Origin: DATECU01 sp035286745
GTDB taxonomy: Bacteria; Acidobacteriota; Vicinamibacteria; Fen-336
Direction: 5' to 3'
DNA: 21,141 bases
Assembly (NCBI GenBank): GCA_035286745.1
Contig: DATECU010000272.1
Coordinates: 1 to 21,141, forward strand
Part shown: piece after piece, positions 1 through 7,033 of the stretch
Position numbering within the stretch: position 1 is the first letter of the stretch
Layout: each line of letters opens with the position of its first letter
Made by a program: the position numbers and the translations under genes
The notes under the pieces: generated by a model
Told to the model about the DNA's origin: nothing
What the model saw: only the letters and a program-made list of their open reading frames with translations
Databases searched by the model: none

Positions 1-273
1 CCGGCACTTCTCGAACACGTAGTCGGAGAAGGTGAGGGGGGCGAACAGACGACGCTGCAGGAGCTCCTGTTGCTGGCGGTAGCGGGAGAGCAGAAAGAAC
101 AGCTCGATCTGGAAGGCGGAGCCGGGGACCCCGTCGTAGAACGGTTTCAGGAAGGGATTCTGCCCCCACTCCTCCATCACCCGGGTGGCATCCAAGCGTT
201 CGGCGAGGCGCTCCACCACCGAGGTCTTTCCCACTCCGATGGCACCCTCGACGGCGATGTAGTGGAAGTTCAC
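1..273 (-). CDS. Deoxynucleoside kinase, N-terminal part (cut by window edge)
   Basis: Phosphorylates deoxynucleosides with ATP in the cytoplasmic salvage pathway. The visible 91 codons begin VNFHYIAVEGAIGVGKTSVV, whose Walker A P-loop (GAIGVGKTS, about residues 10-18) is typical of the dGK/dCK/dNK family. Further family signatures follow: WGQNPFLKPFY near residues 40-50, then FQIELFFLLSRYRQQQEL, and SDYVFEK at the cut edge. The start is a GTG at 273. It overlaps the folK stop as GTGA, which implies translational coupling. The DRS/lid region and the rest of the protein lie outside the window, so substrate preference (dA/dG/dC) cannot be read. Family assignment is firm from the motifs. Pairing with folK is, from memory, common in several diderm groups. 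Confidence 0.9.
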   Translation of the reverse strand, partial: MNFHYIAVEGAIGVGKTSVVERLAERLDATRVMEEWGQNPFLKPFYDGVPGSAFQIELFFLLSRYRQQQELLQRRLFAPLTFSDYVFEKCR

Positions 274-773
274 GGCGAGACCTCGACGGTGCCCAGGCGC
301 CGGACCTGCCCCGGGTCGGTGCAGGCGGCGAGCAGCTCGGCGACCGTCTTGCCGAGGAGCGGATGCCGAAGCTCAGGGGCGATCTCCGCCAGCGGCACCA
401 GCACGAAGCGTCGATCCTGAAGCCGGGGGTGGGGCAGGGTGAGCTCCAAGCTCCGCTGGCAGAGGTCGCCGTAGAACAGCAGATCCAGGTCGATCAACCG
501 GGGACCGTTCTCCACCAAACGCACGCGGCCCAGCTCGCGCTCCACCTCGAGCAAGACCTGGAGCAGCGCCTCCGCCCCGAGCGCGGTGTCCCCGCGCACC
601 ACCTGATTCAGGAACCAGTCCTGAGGGGGGCCGCCCCGAGGTTCCGTCTCGTAGCAGGAGCTTCGAGCCAACGGCCGAAAGCCGCGGCCGGCGAGCAGCA
701 GGGTGGCCCGCGCCAGCGCGGCCTGGCGGTCGCCCAGGTTGGAGCCGAGGCCCAAGAACACAATCGGGAGCAC
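270..773 (-). CDS. folK: HPPK: 6-hydroxymethyl-dihydropterin pyrophosphokinase
   Basis: Transfers pyrophosphate from ATP to 6-hydroxymethyl-7,8-dihydropterin in folate synthesis (cytoplasm). The 167-aa product has the full HPPK signature in order: GLGSNLGDR (residues 8-16), the pterin-loop region YETEPRGGPPQDWFLNQVV (41-59), the catalytic block ENGPRLIDLDLLFYGD with Mg-binding D95 and D97, and LPHPRLQDRRFVLVPLAEIAP. Length is normal for the monofunctional enzyme. The start is a GTG at 773; a second in-frame GTG at residue 5 is possible, but it would trim the first strand. No Shine-Dalgarno is visible, the bases before the start being pyrimidine-rich. It is the upstream gene of a pair with the deoxynucleoside kinase and is divergent from fadR. 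Confidence 0.95.
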   Translation of the reverse strand: MLPIVFLGLGSNLGDRQAALARATLLLAGRGFRPLARSSCYETEPRGGPPQDWFLNQVVRGDTALGAEALLQVLLEVERELGRVRLVENGPRLIDLDLLFYGDLCQRSLELTLPHPRLQDRRFVLVPLAEIAPELRHPLLGKTVAELLAACTDPGQVRRLGTVEVSP

Positions 774-784
774 GGGAAGGGGAG

Positions 785-813
785 ATTAACCCAAGCCGGG
801 TCGAAAGCGGCAA
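785..813 (-). promoter_or_regulatory. Candidate promoter for folK
   Basis: On the minus strand, TTGCCG (813-808) and GTTAAT (790-785) are separated by 17 bases, each matching the sigma-70 hexamers at 4 of 6 positions. Transcription would start near 778, only about 5 bases before the GTG at 773. That would fit the missing Shine-Dalgarno (near-leaderless mRNA). This is a pattern match only. Confidence 0.3.
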
Positions 814-831
814 TCGGAGGCAACTCTCCTC

Positions 832-860
832 TTGACAGGCCCCCGGCCTGGGCCGATACT
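832..860 (+). promoter_or_regulatory. Sigma-70-type promoter of the fad operon
   Basis: A perfect -35 hexamer TTGACA (832-837), a 17-base spacer and a -10 GATACT (855-860, 4 of 6) lie just upstream of fadR. Transcription should start near 867, inside the FadR palindrome, giving a leader of about 18 bases. The spacing and the coincidence with the operator make this a strong call. Confidence 0.75.
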
Positions 861-877
861 GAATGGCAGTTCATTCA
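860..877 (+). promoter_or_regulatory. FadR operator (autoregulatory palindrome)
   Basis: TGAATGGCAGTTCATTCA has perfect 6-base arms (TGAATG and CATTCA) around a 6-base centre. From memory, the Bacillus subtilis FadR (YsiA) consensus is TGAATGAMTANTCATTCA, with the same arms and the same 18-base length. It begins on the last base of the -10 and covers the predicted start site, so bound repressor should block initiation. Release by long-chain acyl-CoA is the known mechanism in the Bacillus and Thermus homologues. I noticed no second copy elsewhere in the window. Confidence 0.8.
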
Positions 878-884
878 TTTCGCC

Positions 885-1529
885 ATGGCCCGTAGGAGAA
901 GCGACGGCAAGCGAGAGCGGATCCTGGAGGCCGCGGTCAAGGTCTTCGCCAAGAAGGGCTATTTCGCCGCCAAGGTGGCGGAGATCGCGCGCAAGGCCGG
1001 GGTCGCCGACGGCACCATCTACCTCTATTTCCGAAACAAGGAGGACATCCTGGTCTCGCTGTTCGACCAGGTGATGGCCGACTACCTGGAACGGGTCCGG
1101 CGCGAGGTGGAGGCTGCGGTAGGGGCCCCGGACCGGCTGCTGGCCATGGCCGAGCAGCACCTTCGCGGCCTCGGTTCAAACCGCGAGCTGGCGGTGGTGT
1201 TTCAAGTCGAGCTTCGGCAATCCACCAAGTTCATGGAGCGCTTCACGGCCTCTTGGCTCCAGGACTACTTCGCCCTGCTGAACGACATCATCGAGGACGG
1301 CCAAGAAGACGGGACCTTTCGGCCTGACCTTCCCCGCAAGATCGTGGCCAAGGCCTTCTTTGGGGCCCTGGACGAGATGGTGACGTCATGGATTCTCTCC
1401 CGGAAGGACTATGATCTTGGGCAACTGGCAGCCCCCGTGGTGGACTTGTTCCTGCGGGGGGCCCTTTCGTCCAAGAAAGCGAGTCCGCTGCGCGCCGGCC
1501 TCTTGGCCGCAGCAGGGGGAGGCAAGTGA
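885..1529 (+). CDS. fadR: TetR-family fatty-acid regulator FadR
   Basis: Probable acyl-CoA-responsive repressor of the downstream beta-oxidation genes. The 214-aa product has an N-terminal TetR DNA-binding domain: RERILEAAVKVFAKKGYFAAKVAEIARKAGVADGTIYLYFRNKEDIL spans about residues 10-56 (shown here in outline: helix 1 RERILEAA, recognition helix VADGTIYLYF). An all-helical ligand-binding domain follows. Start choice: the frame is open for 174 codons upstream, but the ATG at 885 (MARRRSDGKR) sits directly after the promoter and operator and gives the usual family length; the upstream frame runs antisense through folK. No clear Shine-Dalgarno is present. Its stop overlaps the fadD start (TGATG). 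Naming rests on the TetR fold, the operator match and the genes it leads. Confidence 0.85.
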   Translation: MARRRSDGKRERILEAAVKVFAKKGYFAAKVAEIARKAGVADGTIYLYFRNKEDILVSLFDQVMADYLERVRREVEAAVGAPDRLLAMAEQHLRGLGSNRELAVVFQVELRQSTKFMERFTASWLQDYFALLNDIIEDGQEDGTFRPDLPRKIVAKAFFGALDEMVTSWILSRKDYDLGQLAAPVVDLFLRGALSSKKASPLRAGLLAAAGGGK

Positions 1530-3328
1530 TGGCGATAGAGACGCTCTGTGACATCTTCTATCGGTGCGTGGACACCTACCGCAAGACCGAGCACCTCAAG
1601 GTCAAGCGCGGCGGAACCTGGCAGAGCATCAGCTCGGAGCAGTTCCGGCAAGCGGTGGAGGAGCTGGCCCTGGGTCTTGGGGTCCTGGGCATCGCAAAGG
1701 GCGACAAGGTCGCCATCCTCTCCGAGAACCGGCCGGAGTGGGCTTATGCCGACCTGGCGACGCTGGTGGCGGCGGCGGTGGACGTGCCCGTCTACGCCAC
1801 CCTCACGCCTAACCAGGTGCTCTACATCCTGAACGACAGCGAGGCCAAGGCCTGCTTCGTGTCCAACGCTGGTCAGGCCAAGAAGGTCGCCGAGGTCAAG
1901 GCCCAGGCCCCGAACCTGAAGCACGTCATTCGCATGGAAGACGGCCCCGGTTTCCCGGAGGGCACTCTCTCCCTCGACGAGGTGCGGGCCAAGGGCCGTG
2001 AGTTGCTCTCCCGGGAGCCGGACGCGGCCCGGAAGCGGGCAGCCGAGGTGAAGCCGGGGGACCTAGCGACCTTGATCTACACCTCGGGCACCACCGGCGA
2101 TCCCAAGGGCGTGATGTTGTTGCACAGCAACCTGGTCTCCAACACCCTGTCCGCCCACAAGGTGTTCGCCAGCCTGGGGCCCGACGACGTGGCCCTCTCC
2201 TTCCTTCCCCTCTGCCACGTCTTCGAGCGCATGGCCGGCCACTACCTCATGCTCCAGGCGGGGGCCACCATCGCCTACGCGGAGAGCGTGGAGAAGGTCC
2301 CCGAGAACATGGGCGAGGTGCAGCCTACCGTGATGTGCTCGGTCCCCCGCCTGTACGAGAAGATGTACGCGCGGGTCAACGAGAAGGTGGCCGGCGATCC
2401 GCCGCTGCGCCAGAAGATCTTCCACTGGGCCATCGCCGTGGGCCGCCAGTTCTTCAACCACCGGGTGACCAAGACCGAGCCCGGCGCCCTGCTCAAGCTC
2501 AAGTTCGCGATCGCCGACAAGCTGGTCTTCTCCAAGATCAAGGCTCGCACCGGCGGCCGCTTGCGCCTGTTCGTGTCGGGCGGGGCGCCCTTGGCCAGGG
2601 AGATCGCCGAGTTCTTCGGGGCCGCCGGTCTGCTGATCCTGGAAGGCTATGGCCTGACCGAGACCAGCCCGGTCATCACCGTGAACCGGCCGGACGACCT
2701 GAAGCCGGGCAGCGTGGGCAAGCCCCTGGAGGGGGTCGAGGTCAAGATCGCCGAGGACGGCGAGATCCTGACCCGCGGTCCTCACGTCATGAGGGGCTAT
2801 TTCAAGAAGGTGGAAGCCACCGCCGAGGTCATCGAAGCCGACGGCTGGTTCCACACCGGGGACATCGGCGTCATCGACCCCCAGGGGTTCCTCATCATTA
2901 CCGACCGCAAGAAGGACATCCTGGTCACCTCGGGCGGCAAGAACATCGCCCCTCAGCCCATCGAGAACCTGATCAAGACCAACCCCTTCTTCGCCGAGAT
3001 CGTGATGGTGGGCAACAAGCGCAACTTCCCGGCGGCCCTGGTGGTGCCTAACTTCGACAACCTGGAGAAGTGGGCGCGGGAGAAGGGCACCGCGTTTGCG
3101 AGCCGGGAGGACCTGATCGGCAAGGCCGAGGTCACGTCCCACTACGAAGCGCTGGTGAACACCCTCACCAAGGACCTGGCCCAGTTCGAGAAGATCAAGA
3201 AGATCGCGCTCCTCGCCAAGGAGTTCACCCTGGAGGCGGGCGAGCTCACCCCCACGCTGAAGGTCAAGCGGCGGTTTGTCGAGCAGAAGTACCAGGCCGT
3301 AATCGACGACCTGTACCGGACCGCATAA
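1529..3328 (+). CDS. fadD: Long-chain fatty acid-CoA ligase (FAA1-type)
   Basis: Activates fatty acids to acyl-CoA with ATP, at the cytoplasm or inner membrane face. The 599-aa product carries the AMP-binding P-loop YTSGTTGDPKG (184-194), the GYGLTET motif (373-379), WFHTGDIG with the ribose-contacting Asp (440-447), DRKKDILVTSGGKNIAP and a C-terminal PTLKVKRR that holds the catalytic lysine. Length and the region between the P-loop and GYGLTET match the COG1022/FAA1 long-chain ligases rather than the shorter E. coli FadD type. The ATG at 1529 is chosen over the GTG at 1526: it overlaps the fadR stop by one base and follows a GGGGGAGG ribosome site. It is the second gene of the fad operon. 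Confidence 0.93.
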   Translation: MAIETLCDIFYRCVDTYRKTEHLKVKRGGTWQSISSEQFRQAVEELALGLGVLGIAKGDKVAILSENRPEWAYADLATLVAAAVDVPVYATLTPNQVLYILNDSEAKACFVSNAGQAKKVAEVKAQAPNLKHVIRMEDGPGFPEGTLSLDEVRAKGRELLSREPDAARKRAAEVKPGDLATLIYTSGTTGDPKGVMLLHSNLVSNTLSAHKVFASLGPDDVALSFLPLCHVFERMAGHYLMLQAGATIAYAESVEKVPENMGEVQPTVMCSVPRLYEKMYARVNEKVAGDPPLRQKIFHWAIAVGRQFFNHRVTKTEPGALLKLKFAIADKLVFSKIKARTGGRLRLFVSGGAPLAREIAEFFGAAGLLILEGYGLTETSPVITVNRPDDLKPGSVGKPLEGVEVKIAEDGEILTRGPHVMRGYFKKVEATAEVIEADGWFHTGDIGVIDPQGFLIITDRKKDILVTSGGKNIAPQPIENLIKTNPFFAEIVMVGNKRNFPAALVVPNFDNLEKWAREKGTAFASREDLIGKAEVTSHYEALVNTLTKDLAQFEKIKKIALLAKEFTLEAGELTPTLKVKRRFVEQKYQAVIDDLYRTA

Positions 3329-3383
3329 CCGAGGAGCAGAGCCCGGAGGGGCGCGGTCAAGGCAGAGCCGAGCGGAGGACGAA

Positions 3384-5777
3384 ATGAGCACGACCTTGAC
3401 GGCCCCTCTCCCCGCGAGAGGTGTCTCCAAGCAGACGCCACTCGAGATCCGGAAGGCTGTGGTCCTGGGTGCCGGCACCATGGGCGCCCAGGTGGCCGCC
3501 CACCTCGCCGGCCTCGGTCTGGAGGTGGCCCTGCTGGACATGGTGCCCGCAGGAGCCCCGGACCGAAGCGCCCTGGCCAAGAAGGCCCTGGAGACCCTCA
3601 AGAAGCTGAAGCCCGGCCCGCTTCATCTCCAGAGCCAGCTCCGGGCCATACGCCCCGGCAACTTCGAAGACGACTGGAAGGAACTGAAGGACGCCGACTG
3701 GGTCTTCGAGGCGGTGATCGAGGACCTGGAGATCAAGCGGCAGTTGTTCGCCAAGGTGGCGCCGGTCGTCAAGGCAAGCGCGGTCGTCACCAGCAACACC
3801 TCCGGCCTCGGCATCGGGGCCATGATCGAGCCGCTGCCCCTGGAGTTCCGCCGACGCTTCCTGGGCACCCACTTCTTCAACCCCCCTCGCTACCTGAAGC
3901 TCCTGGAGACCATCCCCGGCCCCGACACCGACGCCGCGGTCCTGGCCGCCATGGAAGGGTTCTGCGACCAGGTGGTGGGCAAGGGCGTGGTGCGCTGCAA
4001 GGACACGCCCAACTTCATCGGCAACCGCATCGGGTCCTATGGGCTGGGCATCGTATTCCGTTTGATGCAGGAGTTGGACCTGACGGTCGAGGAGGTCGAT
4101 GCCCTGACCGGTCCCGCCATCGGCCGGGCCCGAAGCGCCACCTTCCGCACCGTGGACATCGCCGGCGTCGACGTGGCGGTCAAGGTCTCCGAGAACCTCT
4201 ACCAGGCGGTGCCCCAGGATCCGGAACGCGACATCTTCCGGGTGCCCGACTTCATGAAGATCCTGCTGGAGCGGAAGTGGTTGGGCGAGAAGACCGGGGC
4301 GGGCTTCTACAAGAAGGACGGCAAGGAGATCCTCACCCTCGACTGGAAGACGCTCGAACACCGCGAACGACGCAAGCCCAAGCTCCCTTCTCTGGAAGCG
4401 GCGCAGAACGTGCCCGACATGGGAGCCCGCATCAACCAGATCCTGGCGGGCAAGGACCCGGCCGGCCAGTTCCTCTGGCGCGCCCTCTCCGGCACCTCGT
4501 TCTACGCGGCCTCGCTCATCCCCGAGATCTCCGACGACGTGGTGTCGGTGGACCGCGCCATGGAGTGGGGCTACGGCTGGGGCATGGGTCCCTTCCGCCT
4601 GCTGGACGCCCTGGGGGTCGAGAGCGTGGTGGCGCGCGCCAAGGCCGAGGGCCGGAAGATCCCGACCCTGATCGAGAAACTCCTGGCCTCCGGCCGCCGG
4701 AGCTTCTACGAGACCGAAGGCGGAACCACCACCGCCTTTTCGCTCGGGGGACCCTTGGCGGTGGCCGAGCGGCCCGGGGTGATCGAGATCGCCAAGGTCA
4801 AGGCGCAGGGCGGCGTGAAGAAGAAGAACGCCGGCGCCAGTCTGGTGGACCTGGGGGACGGCTGCGGCCTGGTCGAGTTCCACAGCAAGATGAACGCGTT
4901 GGGGACCGACACCTTCTCCATGCTGGGAGCCGCCCTCAAGGAGGGCAAGGCTCACTTCGACGCCCTGGTCGTCGGTAACCAGGGCGAGCAGTTCAGCGTG
5001 GGCGCCAACCTGATGCTGGTGCTGCTGGCGGTGCAAGAGGAAGAGTGGGACGAGCTCAGCCTCTCCATCCGCCAGTTCCAGAACGCCAACCTGGCGCTCA
5101 AGTACGCCGAGCTTCCGGTGGTGGTGGCGCCCTTCGGCATGACGTTAGGTGGGGGCTGCGAGATCGCCCTGCACGGCGCTCGGGTGCGGGCCTCGGCCGA
5201 GACTTACATGGGTCTGGTCGAGGTGGGGGTGGGAGTGATTCCGGCCGGCGGCGGGACCAAGGAGCTGGCGCTGCGGGCCCACGACCGCTGCCGGGGCGTG
5301 GAAGGGGCGGATGCCTTCCCCTTCATCAAGCGCGCTTTCGAGCAGATCGCCTTTGCCAGGGTCTCGCTCTCCGGGAGCGAGGCCCTGGAGATGTTCCTGA
5401 CCCCAGCCGACTCGCTTTCCTTCAACGGGGATCGGTTGATCGCGGACGCCAAGGAGGTCGCCCTCGGCTTGGCGCGTGCCGGCTACCGTCCGGGTCGCCC
5501 GCGAACCGAGGTCCCGGTCTTGGGACGTCCGGCGCTCACCGCCTTCAGGGCCGGCATCCACAACGCCCTGCGCGGGGGCCAGGTCAGCGAACACGACGCC
5601 CTGATCGCCACCAAAGTCGCCAGCATCCTCTGCGGCGGCGATCGGGCCCCCGGGGTGGCCAGCGAGCAGCACTATCTGGATCTGGAACGAGAGGCGTTCT
5701 TGTCCCTGCTCGGCACCAAGAAGACCCAGGACCGCATCCAGCACATGCTGAAGACCGGCAAGCCGCTGCGGAACTAG
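3384..5777 (+). CDS. fadN: 3-hydroxyacyl-CoA dehydrogenase / enoyl-CoA hydratase (FadN)
   Basis: Bifunctional beta-oxidation enzyme for hydration of enoyl-CoA and NAD-dependent oxidation of 3-hydroxyacyl-CoA. The 797-aa protein has the dehydrogenase first: Rossmann motif GAGTMG (29-34), SNTSGLGI, catalytic His in HFFNPPRY (H163) and a C-terminal dehydrogenase domain around 200-420. A crotonase domain follows, with FSVGANL (537-543), GGGCE (589-593) and a second glutamate E613 in LVEVGVGVIPAGGG, so both hydratase glutamates are present. This order (dehydrogenase then hydratase) is the FadN/YusL type, the reverse of proteobacterial FadB. GGAGGA lies five bases before the ATG. It sits 55 bases after fadD and 9 before fadA. 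Confidence 0.93.
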   Translation: MSTTLTAPLPARGVSKQTPLEIRKAVVLGAGTMGAQVAAHLAGLGLEVALLDMVPAGAPDRSALAKKALETLKKLKPGPLHLQSQLRAIRPGNFEDDWKELKDADWVFEAVIEDLEIKRQLFAKVAPVVKASAVVTSNTSGLGIGAMIEPLPLEFRRRFLGTHFFNPPRYLKLLETIPGPDTDAAVLAAMEGFCDQVVGKGVVRCKDTPNFIGNRIGSYGLGIVFRLMQELDLTVEEVDALTGPAIGRARSATFRTVDIAGVDVAVKVSENLYQAVPQDPERDIFRVPDFMKILLERKWLGEKTGAGFYKKDGKEILTLDWKTLEHRERRKPKLPSLEAAQNVPDMGARINQILAGKDPAGQFLWRALSGTSFYAASLIPEISDDVVSVDRAMEWGYGWGMGPFRLLDALGVESVVARAKAEGRKIPTLIEKLLASGRRSFYETEGGTTTAFSLGGPLAVAERPGVIEIAKVKAQGGVKKKNAGASLVDLGDGCGLVEFHSKMNALGTDTFSMLGAALKEGKAHFDALVVGNQGEQFSVGANLMLVLLAVQEEEWDELSLSIRQFQNANLALKYAELPVVVAPFGMTLGGGCEIALHGARVRASAETYMGLVEVGVGVIPAGGGTKELALRAHDRCRGVEGADAFPFIKRAFEQIAFARVSLSGSEALEMFLTPADSLSFNGDRLIADAKEVALGLARAGYRPGRPRTEVPVLGRPALTAFRAGIHNALRGGQVSEHDALIATKVASILCGGDRAPGVASEQHYLDLEREAFLSLLGTKKTQDRIQHMLKTGKPLRN

Positions 5778-5786
5778 AGGTGAGTT

Positions 5787-6956
5787 ATGCGTGAAGCAGT
5801 GATCGTGAGCAGTGTTCGTACCGCGGTGGGGAAAGCCGGCAAGGGGACGCTCCGCCAGACCCGGCCCGACGACATGGCGGCGGCGGTGATTCAGGGCGCG
5901 CTGGCGCGGGTGCCCGCGGTCAAGCCCGAGATGATCGAGGACGTGGTCCTGGGTTGTGCCATGCCGGAGGCCGAGCAGGGCATGAACGTGGCCCGGATCG
6001 CCAGCCTGCTCGCCGGGATTCCGGTGAGCGCCGGGGCCATGACCGTGAACCGCTTCTGCTCGTCGGGCCTGGAGGCCATTGCCCTCGCCTGCCAGGGCGT
6101 GATGGCCGGGCGCGCCGAGGCGGCTATCGCCGGCGGGACCGAGTCCATGAGTCTCATTCCCATGGGCGGGCACAAGCTCTTGCCCAACCCCACGCTGGTG
6201 GATCGCTATCCGGACGCCTATCTCGGCATGGGCCTGACCGCGGAACTGGTGGCCAAGAAGTACGGCATCACCCGCGAGAAGGCCGACCAATTCGCGCTGG
6301 CCTCCCACCAGAAGGCGGTGGCTGCCATCGAGGCCGGGAGGTTCCGAGAGGAGATCGTGCCTGTGGCGGTGGTGGCGGCGCCGGAAAACGGCGGCCCCTC
6401 CCGTCCGATTACTTTCGAGGTCGACGAGGGCCCCCGCAAGGACACCGACCTCACGGCCTTGGGCAAGCTCAAGCCGGCCTTCTCGACCGACGGCATCGTC
6501 ACCGCCGGCAACTCCTCGCAGACCTCCGACGGCGCGGCCGCCAGCCTGATCCTGTCGGCCGAGAAGGCCAAGGAGTTGGGCGTGGCGCCGGTCGCGCGCC
6601 TGTTGGCATACGCGGTCGCCGGTGTGCCTCCCGAGATCATGGGCATCGGTCCGGTGGAGGCGATTCCCAAGGCCCTGAAGCGGGCCGGCCTCAAGCTCCA
6701 GGACATCGACCTGATCGAGCTCAACGAGGCCTTCGCTTGCCAGGCGCTGGCAGTGATCGAGGCTCTGGGTCTGGACCCGGCCAAGGTCAACGTGAGCGGC
6801 GGCGCGGTGGCCCTGGGTCATCCGTTAGGGGCCACCGGGGCCAAGCTCACGGCCCAGCTCTTGGCGGAGCTTCGGCGCCGCCAGGCCCGCTACGGGATGG
6901 TGACGATGTGTGTGGGCGGCGGCATGGGCGCCGCCGGCATTTTCGAGAGGCTTTAG
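5787..6956 (+). CDS. fadA: Acetyl-CoA acyltransferase (3-ketoacyl-CoA thiolase)
   Basis: Cleaves 3-ketoacyl-CoA with CoA to acetyl-CoA and a shortened acyl-CoA, the last step of the cycle. The 389-aa thiolase has the nucleophilic Cys in NRFCSSGLEAIALA (C91), the GHPLGATGA histidine (H345) and the second active-site Cys in MCVGGGMGAA (C375). Length is standard. The ATG follows AGAGGTGAG, and the gene begins 9 bases after the fadN stop. The order fadN-fadA-fadE is that of the Bacillus subtilis operon. An acetoacetyl-CoA thiolase role cannot be excluded by motif alone, but the context favours degradative long-chain thiolase. Confidence 0.94.
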   Translation: MREAVIVSSVRTAVGKAGKGTLRQTRPDDMAAAVIQGALARVPAVKPEMIEDVVLGCAMPEAEQGMNVARIASLLAGIPVSAGAMTVNRFCSSGLEAIALACQGVMAGRAEAAIAGGTESMSLIPMGGHKLLPNPTLVDRYPDAYLGMGLTAELVAKKYGITREKADQFALASHQKAVAAIEAGRFREEIVPVAVVAAPENGGPSRPITFEVDEGPRKDTDLTALGKLKPAFSTDGIVTAGNSSQTSDGAAASLILSAEKAKELGVAPVARLLAYAVAGVPPEIMGIGPVEAIPKALKRAGLKLQDIDLIELNEAFACQALAVIEALGLDPAKVNVSGGAVALGHPLGATGAKLTAQLLAELRRRQARYGMVTMCVGGGMGAAGIFERL

Positions 6957-6977
6957 GTTGTCGAGGAAGAAGCCGGT

Positions 6978-6994
6978 CCACGGACAGGCCGTGG
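6978..6994 (+). other. Small hairpin in the fadA-fadE gap
   Basis: CCACGG (6978-6983) and CCGTGG (6989-6994) pair perfectly around a 5-base loop in the 77-base gap before fadE. No T tract follows, so termination is unlikely. It may stabilise or mark processing of the transcript, or be chance in GC-rich DNA. Confidence 0.3.
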
Positions 6995-7033
6995 CCGAGG
7001 TTTGGTTGCTGAGCGAGCAAGGAAGGAAGAGCC

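Noticed and set aside
363..884. 174-codon upstream extension of the fadR frame
   Set aside because: It runs antisense through folK and over the promoter and operator; the TetR family begins at the ATG at 885.
2063..6821. Long minus-strand open frames opposite fadD, fadN and fadA (about 500-560 codons each)
   Set aside because: They lie antisense to genes with complete catalytic motifs, have low-complexity composition rich in Gly, Leu, His, Asp and Gln, and no recognisable domain. Long antisense frames are expected in GC-rich coding DNA.
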